A stretch of 64,000 bases of DNA from Thiosocius sp963808165 (GTDB taxonomy: Bacteria > Pseudomonadota > Gammaproteobacteria > Chromatiales > Chromatiaceae): NCBI GenBank assembly GCA_963808165.1, contig CAWEET010000015.1:1-64000 (forward strand), given 5' to 3'. The notes beneath the pieces were generated by a model. The model was not told the DNA's origin. It was given only the letters and a program-made list of their open reading frames with translations, and did not search any database. Position 1 is the first letter of the stretch, and every line of letters begins with the position of its first letter. Positions 9,103 to 17,608 of the stretch are shown in pieces. Made by a program: the position numbers and the translations under genes.

Positions 9103-9619
9103 TCCTCCGAATCTTGTTGCCGGTCAGCATGGCCTTCAGCAGATTTTCCCGATGCAGCACGCTCGCCACCAAGACCCCGGCGAGGTGCATCGCGATCAGC
9201 AGCAGTGACAGCCCGGCCAGCGCCTCGTGCAGATCTTCCCACGTCTCTGCTCCGCCGGCGATGAGTATGCCGCTCGCGGCGGTTCCGGCCAGGCAGAGCA
9301 GCATCGCGATTACCATCCAGCCACCCGCGGGGTTGTGCCCGAGGTAGTGTTGCGGCTGCCCGCTCTTGATCGATCTCAGGTAGGACAGGGTGTTCTGCGG
9401 GCTGCGCACGAACTCGCTGAATTTTGCGTGGCGGGTGCCGATCAAGCCCCAAGCCAGCCGCAGGCCAAGCAGAACGAGGATGAAATAGCCTAGTTGGTCG
9501 TGCAGTTGCGGTCCCTCCTCGGCACTCGCCCAGGCGCCGACATAGGCGAGCACGATCGACCAGTGAAAGATCCTGATGAAAGGGTCCCATATCGGGACGT
9601 TTTCCTGTTTTTTCGGCAT
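9089..9619 (-). CDS. Cytochrome b561-family di-heme membrane protein
   Basis: 176 residues with four predicted helices. The N-terminal motif WDPFIRIFHWSIV contains the first heme-ligand histidine. Further histidines are in EEGPQLHDQLGY, in WEDLHEALAG and in LIAMHLAGVL, the spacing of bacterial b561/Ni-Fe hydrogenase b-type cytochromes. It probably carries electrons between the quinone pool and a periplasmic partner. First gene of the operon with the PepSY protein and two-component system; the ATG has a good ribosome site (GGAG). Confidence 0.88.
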   Translation of the reverse strand: MPKKQENVPIWDPFIRIFHWSIVLAYVGAWASAEEGPQLHDQLGYFILVLLGLRLAWGLIGTRHAKFSEFVRSPQNTLSYLRSIKSGQPQHYLGHNPAGGWMVIAMLLCLAGTAASGILIAGGAETWEDLHEALAGLSLLLIAMHLAGVLVASVLHRENLLKAMLTGNKIRRNADV

Positions 9620-10006
9620 GGCTCCTCCGAGGTCAGTTGGTTGGTGGATTAGGGCCTGGACGGCACGGGCTAGTCCGCTGGGGGCACACTAGCCGCTGAA
9701 GCTGAAACGAACCTGAAATCACCCGGATCGCCGACCATGGGCATGATCCGTCGGAAGTTGGGACGAGTCAGGGCAGGTTTTTCCGGCGGGCGGCGGGACC
9801 CGGGTATCATGTATCATCGGGTCTCGGGCTACGGTGGTCCTCGCAGAGTCGACGAAAGTCCGACAGCGGCAGCCGGTGATGGCGCGGAACGGTTGACCTA
9901 TGCGTCGCTCCTCGTCTCAGCCTGTGCGGTGTTCCGGGTGCGAAAACCCCGCACCTGCGGCCAGGCGAGTCGGCAGTTCCCGAAGAGCCAATGCGGAGAT
10001 AGATCG
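9620..10006. other. Divergent intergenic region
   Basis: 387 bases between the b561 operon (leftward) and hypB (rightward), so both promoters should lie here. A near-repeat of GTATCAT occurs twice around 9806-9818. No gene is convincing: an open frame runs into hypB from 9737, but its N-terminal translation has no hypB similarity and poor coding character. Confidence 0.5.
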
Positions 10007-10885
10007 ATGTGCACGGTTTGCGGATGCGGCGAAGGTGAAACCCGGATCGATGGGCAGGGTGCGGAGCACGAGAACCCGCATGGGCATGATCACCGACACC
10101 AGGAAGGGCACGACCACGTGTACGGCCATCACCACGCACATGATCAGGCCCATGCGCCCGATCATACGCACGATTACGGGCAGGGCCCTGCACACGCGCA
10201 CGCGCCCGGTCTCAGCCAGTCACGCATGGTGCAGATCGAGACTGACATCCTCGCGAAGAACAATCAGTATGCGGACGCCAATCGGCGCTGGTTCGCCGGG
10301 CATGGTGTATTGGCGCTCAACCTGGTCTCCAGTCCCGGTTCGGGCAAGACTACGCTGCTGACTCGCACCATAGGGGACCTGGGCAGTGAGCTGGATCTCG
10401 CGGTGATCGAAGGGGACCAGCAGACTTCGAACGATGCCGAGCGGATCCGCGCGACCGGGGTGAAGGCCTTGCAGGTGAACACCGGCAAGGGTTGCCACCT
10501 CGATGGTCACATGATCGGGCACGCGCTCGATCACCTGCAGCCCGCGGATGAAAGCGTGCTGTTCATCGAGAACGTCGGCAACCTGGTCTGTCCGGCCGCG
10601 TTCGATCTCGGCGAGGCGCATAAGGTTGTGATCCTTTCGGTCACCGAAGGTGAGGATAAGCCGATCAAATACCCCGACATGTTCCACGCGGCCGATCTGA
10701 TGCTGTTGAACAAGGTCGATCTGTTGCCCTATCTGCAGTTCGACGTCGACCGGTGTATCGAATACGCTCGCAGGGTAAATCGCCACATCAAGGTGTTACG
10801 CGTCTCGGCCACCAGTGGCGAGGGCATGGACCACTGGTATCAATGGATCCGCGCTACCCGCACGCTGGCGTCGATCGGCGCCTGA
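10007..10885 (+). CDS. hypB: HypB, Ni-inserting GTPase for NiFe-hydrogenase maturation
   Basis: 292 residues. The start at 10007 is chosen because it gives the family N-terminus MCTVCGCGEGE, the CxxCGC high-affinity nickel site, with a GGAG ribosome site upstream. Residues 21-66 form a His-rich tract with 16 histidines, as in nickel-storing HypB proteins. The G-domain follows: P-loop SSPGSGKTTL (108-117), EGDQQTSNDAERI, ENVGNLVCPAAFDLGE and the base-recognition NKVDLLP. It hydrolyses GTP while loading Ni into the large subunit with HypA. No hypA, other hyp genes or hydrogenase are in this window, so it is an orphan here; a NicO-type nickel transporter lies 21 kb away. Confidence 0.95.
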   Translation: MCTVCGCGEGETRIDGQGAEHENPHGHDHRHQEGHDHVYGHHHAHDQAHAPDHTHDYGQGPAHAHAPGLSQSRMVQIETDILAKNNQYADANRRWFAGHGVLALNLVSSPGSGKTTLLTRTIGDLGSELDLAVIEGDQQTSNDAERIRATGVKALQVNTGKGCHLDGHMIGHALDHLQPADESVLFIENVGNLVCPAAFDLGEAHKVVILSVTEGEDKPIKYPDMFHAADLMLLNKVDLLPYLQFDVDRCIEYARRVNRHIKVLRVSATSGEGMDHWYQWIRATRTLASIGA

Positions 10886-11318
10886 AAGTGTGCGCGGCCG
10901 GCTGCGCCGGGTACTCGGACTCGCAAGGCCGACTCGACCTTAACACCAATGCCGCCTGCTCGGGCGCCGACACAGCCGGACCCCGCGACCCTGTGCATTT
11001 GTCCGTGAAGCCTCGACCGCCGCACCGGTGAGGCAGGCGCCCGCGCATCGATCCTCGCGGAACCCTTCCTAATGCCTGCTGGTTCGTCTCGCTCGTTCGA
11101 GTGAGTGCCGCGGGGCTTATGCGCAGAGTTGTGTCTGGGGCCTTTGCAATGCAAGTGCTTCACCTGCAGCCGCCTGCCGGCACCTTCTGTTGGCGCTTGA
11201 AAAGCCTTGTTCGATGCTTCAGTCTCGGCTGGGTCAGGAGCGTCGTCGTATCTTCGATCCTTCGGCGCAGTTGTTGGGTCGCAAGTCGGGCGGGATGCAG
11301 CCGCCCCGGTGGAACTGA
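10886..11318. other. Intergenic region with degenerate hairpin element
   Basis: 433 bases after hypB. No gene is seen. Around 11000-11020 it carries the motif TCCGTGAAGCCTCGACCGCC, resembling part of the hairpin elements near 14825, 21045 and 61780. The right end must hold the mscK promoter. Confidence 0.45.
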
Positions 11319-14300
11319 ATGGCATTGTCTTTCCGATCGTTGTCTCGCTGGCTGATTGTCGGTCTCCTGATCTTTTGCCTGCCGCTTTGCATCGCGGCGC
11401 AGACCGTAGAACCCCAGTCGGTTGTGCAGGACCAGTCGCAACCACTTTCGATCGATTTCATCAAGCAGCATGCCGAGGAGATTGCCGCTTCGGGCGGGCT
11501 GGACGATGCTACCAAGGCGGAGCTTGCCGAGTACTATCGCAAGGCGATCGACAGTCTGGAATCCGAGGCGGCTTATCGCGATGCGATGAAGGCCTTCGAG
11601 CGTGCCATTGAGGGCGGCCCGAACCAGATCGATAAGCTGCGCGCCCAAATCGCTGAGATGCCCGCCGAAACCGATTCGGAGCTGCCGCTGGCGACGGATT
11701 TATCACTGGCCGAAATCGAACAGCGGTTGCGCAGGGAAAGGGCAGATCTCGCCGTGGAAGAGGCCGACCTCGCCGAGTTGAAGGCAGAAATAGCGAAGGA
11801 GCAGGACAGGCCCACCGTCGTTCGCCGACGCTTGGGTGAGGCCAAGGTGGAGTTCGAGCAGGTGAGCCTGGATGATTCGGCGCAGTCCAGTGGAGATCCG
11901 CTAGGCGATCTGGCCCGGGCACGGCGATGGGTGGAGCAGGCCCGACTGCAGGGCATCCGGGCGGAGATCCTTAAGCTGGAGCAGGAGTTGGCCAGTCAGC
12001 CGATTCGGCTGGACTTGCTGCGTGTGCAACGCGATCTCGCCGAGTTGGAGTTTCGTCGGATCCAGCAGCGCGTGCAGTCGCTGGAGCAGGCAGCAAACGA
12101 TCAGCGACAAAGGGAGGCGCACCAAGTCAGCACGGAGGCACGCGCGGCTGAGCGCGCGGCCTCCAGTAAGCATCCTGCCGTCGTCGAACTCGCCGCCCGT
12201 AATACCACCCTCAGCGAGCAGCTTGATCGCCAGGCCGAGGCGATCGAACGCATAAATTCCCAGGATCTGGAGGCGCAGGTACAGGCGAAGCGTATCGAGG
12301 ACACCTTCAGCACCACGCAGAAAAAAATCGAGGTGGCGGGTCTGAGCCAGACCCTCGGTCAAGTGCTACTCGAGCAACGCCGCACATTGCCCAACATTGA
12401 CCACCTGGAGAACCGGGCCAGGAGTCGCGCGAACAGGATTGCAGAAGCGACGCTTTCGCAGATCGTCCTGGAGGAGGAGCGTGAGGACCTGCGCGACCTG
12501 TCGGCCTATGTGTCGAAACTCGCCTCATCGGTCCCACCGGAGGAGTCTGCACAAATATCGGAGGAGCTGCGCCGGCTCGCAGAAAGCCGGCGGTCACTGG
12601 TCGACAAGGCCCTGTCGGTTCAGCGTGCTTACCTGCGGCATCTCGGTGACCTCGATTTTTCCATGGATCGTCTGGCCGATGCCGCCAGACGCTTCGATGC
12701 GTTTCTCGACAAGCGATTGCTGTGGGTACGCAGCTCGCAAAGTGTCGGGCTCCAATCGGTCAAGCTGATCCCGGGACAGTTGGAGAAGTTGTTTGCTCCC
12801 GACAATTGGGACAATGTGCTCACTACCCTGTTCCATGAGCTCACCACTTCGCCCTGGATCGCCCTGATCGTGCTCCTCGGGTTGCTGTTGCGGCTCAGGC
12901 GTTCACGTTTGGTGGCGGCGCTGCGCGATACTGGCACCAATGTCGGTGTCATCATGCGCGACCGGCTAAGCGACACACTGCGCGCTGGCGGCATCATCGT
13001 ACTCCTGGCGCTGCCCTGGCCGTTGGTCATGTTCGTGACCGGCCTTGTATTGCACGGCTCTTATGAAGCGGAAACCTTCACCAAGGAAGTCGGCCGGGCC
13101 TTGACGATGCTTGCCGTGTATCTGTTCCATCTGCGGGCGCTGCGCCTGTACGTGGCGCCGCACAGCATCGCCGCTGTGCACTTCGGCTGGCGCAAGGACG
13201 GTTTGCAGCGCTTTTATCGCGACCTTGGCTGGTTTACTCCACTAATGATTGTCGTGGCCGGCCTGACAATATTGAACCTGAGCCCCAGCATCCATGCCTG
13301 GGGCAGCGGGCTGGGGCGTGCCTCGTTTCTGTTGCTGATGTTGCTTTTCGCTGTGTTTTTCTATCGCATGGCGCGACCGACCGGCGGGACCATCGCGCTG
13401 CTCTCGGCGCACCATCCGGATGGCAGCATTCATCGTCTGCGCACCTTGTGGTTCATCGTGCTGGTCGGCTCGCCGCTGCTTGCCTCTGCGGTGGCGCTCG
13501 CCGGTTTCATGTTCACCGCCGGTACGATGATCGCACATATCCTAGATACCGCCTGGTTCGTCCTCCTGTTGGTTCTCGGGCACCAGCTGGTCGTCAGGTG
13601 GCTGGTCGTGAACCAACGCAGGCTGAGATTGCAGGCAATACTCGCCAAGCGTCAGGCCGAGCAGGGGACGAACGAGGCGGGGCAGACGCCCATGGAAGCG
13701 GAGCTCGCCCTGGCGCGCGAGATCGAAGAGCCCGAGATCGACTTCAAGGCCCTGGACGCGACCAGCCGCAAGATGGTCAACAATATCCTGCTGTTTGTCG
13801 GCATCCTGGGTACTTGGTTCATTTGGGAGGATATGCTGCCGGCCTTGCGGGTTCTGGATGACGTCACCCTTTGGACCTATAGCAAGGCTGGCGTAGATGA
13901 CCCGGTACCGATCACGCTGTTGAGTATCGGTCTGGCCATTGTGGTGCTGGGACTGATATTCGTCGCCACGCGTCAGCTGCCGGCGTTCCTCGAGATCGCG
14001 TTGTTGCAGCGGCTTAATATGACGCCGGGAAGCCGGTACACGGTGCTGACGCTCACCAAGTATGTCATCGTGGCCTTTGGTGTGGTCTGGGTCTTCAAGA
14101 TACTTGGCGGCAGTTGGTCGGAGTTCCAGTGGATCTTCGCCGCACTCGGCGTCGGTATCGGTTTCGGTCTTCAGGAGATCGTTGCGAACTTCATCAGCGG
14201 CCTGATCATCCTGTTCGAACGCCCGATAAGGGTGGGCGATGTGGTCACGGTCGGGAACACCGATGGTGTCGTCACAAAGATTCGGATTCGCGCGACCACC

Positions 14301-14735
14301 ATCCGGAACTGGGATCGCAAGGAACTGCTCGTGCCCAACAAGAACTTCATCACCCAGGAGTTGCTGAACTGGTCGCTCAGCGATCAGACCACCCGCGTAG
14401 TGATCAACGTCGGTGTGGCTTACGGTAGTGATGTGGAAAAGGCAATCAGGATCATGCAAGGTATCGCGGCGAACCATCCCCGGGTGCTTCCGGACCCGGA
14501 GCCCATCGTCGTGTTCGAGCTATTCGGTGACAATGCCCTGCAGCTCTCCCTGCGCTGTTTCATGGACGACATCGACATTCGCATGCGTGTGACCACCGAA
14601 CTCAACCTCGCCATCAACCGCGGCATGGCTGAGGCCGGCATCGAAATCGCCTTCCCGCAGCGTGATGTTCACCTGGACACACGTCGGCCGCTCGATGTAC
14701 GGATCCAGCGTGAAAATCCCGAAGGCCAGCTATAG
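11319..14735 (+). CDS. MscK/MscM-type large mechanosensitive channel
   Basis: 1138 residues, close to E. coli MscK (1120). A signal peptide (LIVGLLIFCLPLCIAAQ) is followed by about 460 residues of charged coiled-coil periplasmic domain. From about residue 500 there are around eleven membrane helices. The C-terminal MscS unit has the pore helix FAALGVGIGFGLQEIVANF near 940-958 and the beta domain LFERPIRVGDVVTVGNTDGVV. It opens under membrane tension to release solutes. Monocistronic. Its TAG stop lies within the 10-base target duplication of the miniature element that follows, so the insertion hit the gene's last codons without changing its end. Confidence 0.93.
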   Translation: MALSFRSLSRWLIVGLLIFCLPLCIAAQTVEPQSVVQDQSQPLSIDFIKQHAEEIAASGGLDDATKAELAEYYRKAIDSLESEAAYRDAMKAFERAIEGGPNQIDKLRAQIAEMPAETDSELPLATDLSLAEIEQRLRRERADLAVEEADLAELKAEIAKEQDRPTVVRRRLGEAKVEFEQVSLDDSAQSSGDPLGDLARARRWVEQARLQGIRAEILKLEQELASQPIRLDLLRVQRDLAELEFRRIQQRVQSLEQAANDQRQREAHQVSTEARAAERAASSKHPAVVELAARNTTLSEQLDRQAEAIERINSQDLEAQVQAKRIEDTFSTTQKKIEVAGLSQTLGQVLLEQRRTLPNIDHLENRARSRANRIAEATLSQIVLEEEREDLRDLSAYVSKLASSVPPEESAQISEELRRLAESRRSLVDKALSVQRAYLRHLGDLDFSMDRLADAARRFDAFLDKRLLWVRSSQSVGLQSVKLIPGQLEKLFAPDNWDNVLTTLFHELTTSPWIALIVLLGLLLRLRRSRLVAALRDTGTNVGVIMRDRLSDTLRAGGIIVLLALPWPLVMFVTGLVLHGSYEAETFTKEVGRALTMLAVYLFHLRALRLYVAPHSIAAVHFGWRKDGLQRFYRDLGWFTPLMIVVAGLTILNLSPSIHAWGSGLGRASFLLLMLLFAVFFYRMARPTGGTIALLSAHHPDGSIHRLRTLWFIVLVGSPLLASAVALAGFMFTAGTMIAHILDTAWFVLLLVLGHQLVVRWLVVNQRRLRLQAILAKRQAEQGTNEAGQTPMEAELALAREIEEPEIDFKALDATSRKMVNNILLFVGILGTWFIWEDMLPALRVLDDVTLWTYSKAGVDDPVPITLLSIGLAIVVLGLIFVATRQLPAFLEIALLQRLNMTPGSRYTVLTLTKYVIVAFGVVWVFKILGGSWSEFQWIFAALGVGIGFGLQEIVANFISGLIILFERPIRVGDVVTVGNTDGVVTKIRIRATTIRNWDRKELLVPNKNFITQELLNWSLSDQTTRVVINVGVAYGSDVEKAIRIMQGIAANHPRVLPDPEPIVVFELFGDNALQLSLRCFMDDIDIRMRVTTELNLAINRGMAEAGIEIAFPQRDVHLDTRRPLDVRIQRENPEGQL

Positions 14736-14738
14736 CCG

Positions 14739-14899
14739 AATGGCGCTGACTTAGGGGCGCAAGCTACAAGTTGGCCTGAGGATTCCGATCGTTTCTTCCA
14801 GAAAACGCCGTGAATACGTCCCTGTAGGCTCGACGGCGGCGTCCGTGCCGCCAACGTTTTCTCCAGAAACGACCGAGATCAGCTTAAGTAAGTGCCATT
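14739..14899 (-). mobile_element. Miniature inverted-repeat element (MITE), copy 1
   Basis: About 161 bases with imperfect terminal inverted repeats: the left end starts AATGGCGCTGACTTAG and the right end, read inward, AATGGCACTTACTTAAG. It is flanked by an exact 10-base direct repeat AGCTATAGCC at 14728-14737 and 14901-14910, a target-site duplication. It has no coding capacity. A second copy in opposite orientation follows spoT (58314-58468) with high identity over about 140 bases. The internal arms form a long hairpin. A 10-base duplication fits IS4-type transposases, but the parent element is not in the window. Confidence 0.82.
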
Positions 14900-14968
14900 A
14901 AGCTATAGCCTGCGTGCTGCAACAGGCACCCGAAGTCGCGTGAACCTGCTGCAAGTGCACGCGGTACG

Positions 14969-15505
14969 TCAGGTTTCGGGCCAGCGCTGCGGTACCTTGC
15001 GTATCTGGGACAGGTCGTAACCCGCCTCCTCGGCGACCTTGAGCATCTCGTCGTATTCCGCCGCGCTCAACGTTGGCTTGCGTGACATGAACCAAAGGTA
15101 ATCGCGCTTGGTCCGCCCGATAACGGTCTTCTCGTAGTTTTCGTCGACATACAGGACCAGGAATTCAGCCTTGATCGGCCAGATGAACTGCATACCCCAG
15201 ATCGCATTGCTCTCATCGCTTACAAACCCCGTTGGCCGGTAGACCTTCTCGGGACCGTCGAAGTCTCCGTCGCGGAATCGGAACGTTGTCGCGACCCGGC
15301 CGTCGGCGGTGAGTTCATAGGATTCGATGGCGTTGTGCGCGCTGCGTTCGATGAGGGTGGGTATGTTGCCGACCACATACCAGTCACCCATGAAACGCTC
15401 GAGATCCAGTCGGTCTACCGTGTCCATCGAGGTCCTCGGGGAAGATTGGCATGCCAGAAGCAGCATCGTGAGGGGCAGGATCGTCAGCAGCATCTTGGCA
15501 CGCAT
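14969..15505 (-). CDS. blc: Outer-membrane lipocalin (Blc-like lipoprotein)
   Basis: 178 residues. The ATG at 15505 is preceded by GGAGGG; a longer frame adds only eight residues. The lipobox LLLAC gives a lipoprotein N-terminus. Lipocalin motif 1 is present as LERFMGDWYVVGNIPTLIE, and the conserved C-terminal IGRTKRDYLWFMSRKP also matches bacterial lipocalins. These bind fatty acids or lysophospholipids in the outer membrane. Last gene of the five-gene lipid cluster, one base after the DUF6134 stop, so it probably handles the lipid product made by the upstream enzymes. Confidence 0.93.
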   Translation of the reverse strand: MRAKMLLTILPLTMLLLACQSSPRTSMDTVDRLDLERFMGDWYVVGNIPTLIERSAHNAIESYELTADGRVATTFRFRDGDFDGPEKVYRPTGFVSDESNAIWGMQFIWPIKAEFLVLYVDENYEKTVIGRTKRDYLWFMSRKPTLSAAEYDEMLKVAEEAGYDLSQIRKVPQRWPET

Positions 15506-15506
15506 G

Positions 15507-16226
15507 CTAGCGTCCCTCCGGCAAGCCAACGCCGCCCTCGACGCCGGACGCCACCAGCAGCTCCGGATCGGCCGGCAGATAGCGCATCAGCCGACCGTTC
15601 TTGAGTCGCGACTCGAGTGATACCCAGCTTCCATCCGCTCGGCTATACCAGACCTTGATATCCACGTCCTGGTCCTCCGCAATGATGCGATAGCCGTCCA
15701 CCACGACGCGGCGTTCGCCGAGTTCGAGCGTCGTTTCACCGAGCGGCTCGATATCGACCTCGACCACGGCGCCGGTCTGCGCGTTGAGTAGCCGGCTTTG
15801 TTGCAGTATCTGACGATCCCAGTAGGCGAAGCTCATCAGACAGTCGGCTGCGTAGGCCTCTGTTGCTGTATTAGTAACGATACGGTAAGCGGAGTCGTTC
15901 CTCCGACTCTCGACCCGGTATAGCTTGCCGTTGGAATCGGTCTGCGCATCCATCTGGATCAGGCAGCCGTCGCGCCAGACCTCCGTGTTGCTGTGCCGAT
16001 AGCTGAAAACCGGCACGAAGAGCACCCGCACGTCGAAGCTGGCGTCGCTTTCGATGGTCCGCTTCGAGGACTCCTCCGTGATGCGGAAGTTGTGAGAGCC
16101 GATGGGTTCATCGTCGAGCAGCACCTGGAATCGAAGGTCTCGGGCTGAGCCACTGGTCGCCAATGCGTTGCCCGGCAGCAGCGCAAATGCGACTGCGGTC
16201 AACAGTACACATCGATACAATCTCAT
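15507..16226 (-). CDS. DUF6134-family secreted protein
   Basis: 239 residues; ATG at 16226 with GGAGG upstream and an ATGA overlap with the DUF1295 gene. A signal peptide (LLTAVAFALLPGNALA) leads to a beta-rich domain (LRFQVLLDDEPIGSHNFRI, VEVDIEPLGETTLELGERRVVVDGYRI) like DUF6134/DUF3108-type periplasmic proteins. It has two cysteines (CLIQMDAQ, DCLMSFAYW). The function is unknown. Its recurrent neighbours are a CFA-type methyltransferase and a lipocalin, so a role in carrying or placing modified lipid is inferred. Confidence 0.8.
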   Translation of the reverse strand: MRLYRCVLLTAVAFALLPGNALATSGSARDLRFQVLLDDEPIGSHNFRITEESSKRTIESDASFDVRVLFVPVFSYRHSNTEVWRDGCLIQMDAQTDSNGKLYRVESRRNDSAYRIVTNTATEAYAADCLMSFAYWDRQILQQSRLLNAQTGAVVEVDIEPLGETTLELGERRVVVDGYRIIAEDQDVDIKVWYSRADGSWVSLESRLKNGRLMRYLPADPELLVASGVEGGVGLPEGR

Positions 16227-17032
16227 GTCCTTGCCTCCGATCCTGGGTCCGCCGTGGCCGCTTCTCTCGGTGGCCCGGGCAGGAATGCGTTGGTCCGCCG
16301 CATGTAATCCCGGTATGCCGGACGACGTTCCCCTATGTCTTTTTCCAGCATCGCCACACCAGACACCTTCAGCAGCAGGAAGGTCATCAGCAGCGGCGAC
16401 ACGACGGTCCACCAGCCACCTGCGGCCAGAGCGGTCAGAAACAGGCCCCACCAGATACAGGCATTGCCGAAGTAATTTGGGTGGCGGGTGTAGCGCCAGA
16501 GGCCGCTGTCCAGTACCTTGCCGCGATTGTCCGGAACTGCCTTGAAGCGTGCCAGCTGCCAGTCGCCCACGGCCTCGAAGATCATGCCGACGATCCACAG
16601 CGCCACGCCCAGGTAGTCGAGCACACCGAGCGGACCAGTGCTGTGTATCGCGACCAGCAGCGGCAGCGAAATCATCCATGCGATGACGCCTTGCAGGCCG
16701 AACACCAGATACAGGCTTTTGATGGCGAAATTAGGCTCGTTGCGGGCACGGATCTGGCGATAGCGGTAGTCTTCCCCCTCGCCCCAGTTGCGCCAGGTGA
16801 TGTAGGCGAACAGGCGGATGGACCAGAGCCCCACCATCACCATTACCAGCGCAGCGCGCGGCCCAGGTGCCGGGGCCGTGACCAGGTACACGACTGCCGC
16901 CAGCAGGAACATGATCGACCAGAGGCTGTCGACGATGCTGACGTCCCTTTGGCGCAGGCTGATCGCCCAGACCAGCAGGCCGGCCGCCGATATTGCCAGT
17001 AGCGCATAGAGCAGGGCATTGAGATCAGGCAT
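16223..17032 (-). CDS. DUF1295 membrane protein (steroid 5-alpha-reductase/ICMT-like fold)
   Basis: 269 residues, about seven helices. The C-terminal signature LWRYTRHPNYFGNACIWWGLFL is the DUF1295/isoprenylcysteine methyltransferase-like motif in which RHPNYFG contacts a nucleotide or SAM cofactor. The family is related to NAD(P)H-dependent reductases. Found with DUF2878 and CFA-type methyltransferases in many Proteobacteria, often under sigma-E/ChrR control. Here it probably reduces or otherwise modifies an acyl chain. Starts 4 bases after the DUF2878 stop. Confidence 0.87.
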   Translation of the reverse strand: MPDLNALLYALLAISAAGLLVWAISLRQRDVSIVDSLWSIMFLLAAVVYLVTAPAPGPRAALVMVMVGLWSIRLFAYITWRNWGEGEDYRYRQIRARNEPNFAIKSLYLVFGLQGVIAWMISLPLLVAIHSTGPLGVLDYLGVALWIVGMIFEAVGDWQLARFKAVPDNRGKVLDSGLWRYTRHPNYFGNACIWWGLFLTALAAGGWWTVVSPLLMTFLLLKVSGVAMLEKDIGERRPAYRDYMRRTNAFLPGPPREAATADPGSEART

Positions 17033-17036
17033 GGCC

Positions 17037-17591
17037 CTACGACCCCGTGGCAGTCGTGAGTACGCGGTGCTCGGCCGCGGGGCGGCGTCTTCCCAGCTGC
17101 TGTGCGGCGAGCATCAGCAGCGGCATGATCAGCGCCCAGCCCATCGCAAGCGCCGCCAGAGCGGCCGTTGTGTCCACAAAGTTCACGCCACCCAGCTTGG
17201 CGCCGCCGAGATAGGCCAGCGGGCCACCGATCGCACCCAGAACGAAGGCCAAATAGCTGCGACCTTTCAGCCAGGCCATGCTGACATTCAGGGTGGTGGC
17301 AAAGCCAATCCACATCGCGACGATCCAGTAGGGGGCGAGCAGTGGATGCCACTGCCCGGCCGGGTACGTCAACCAGCCGGCCGCGACCAGTAGCGAATCG
17401 AATGCCAGACCAATCAGCGCGGCGAGCATCAGCAGCAGCGCCTCGCCACGCGGTTCCGCTGCCCGTCCCAGATGATAGGCTGCGACGGCCGCGACGACGA
17501 GCGGGCCCGCCCAAGGCACGCCGTGCGCGGCGCCCAGGACACAGGCGAACCAGGCGACTTGGAACAACGCGAAATTCAAGAACATACTCAT
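17037..17591 (-). CDS. DUF2878 membrane protein
   Basis: 184 residues, nearly all hydrophobic with five to six helices, ending in a short basic tail. The start is ATG 17591 (GGAGA upstream); 17585 is an alternative. DUF2878 proteins are known mainly as partners of CFA-like methyltransferases and DUF1295 proteins; the biochemical role is not established. Lies 17 bases downstream of the methyltransferase gene on the same strand. Confidence 0.85.
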   Translation of the reverse strand: MSMFLNFALFQVAWFACVLGAAHGVPWAGPLVVAAVAAYHLGRAAEPRGEALLLMLAALIGLAFDSLLVAAGWLTYPAGQWHPLLAPYWIVAMWIGFATTLNVSMAWLKGRSYLAFVLGAIGGPLAYLGGAKLGGVNFVDTTAALAALAMGWALIMPLLMLAAQQLGRRRPAAEHRVLTTATGS

Positions 17592-17608
17592 TTAAATAGT
17601 CTCCGGTT

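Noticed and set aside
9737..10006. N-terminal extension of hypB by 90 codons
   Set aside because: The HypB family starts at MCTVCGCG (10007), which also has a ribosome site; the extension has no similarity or signal.
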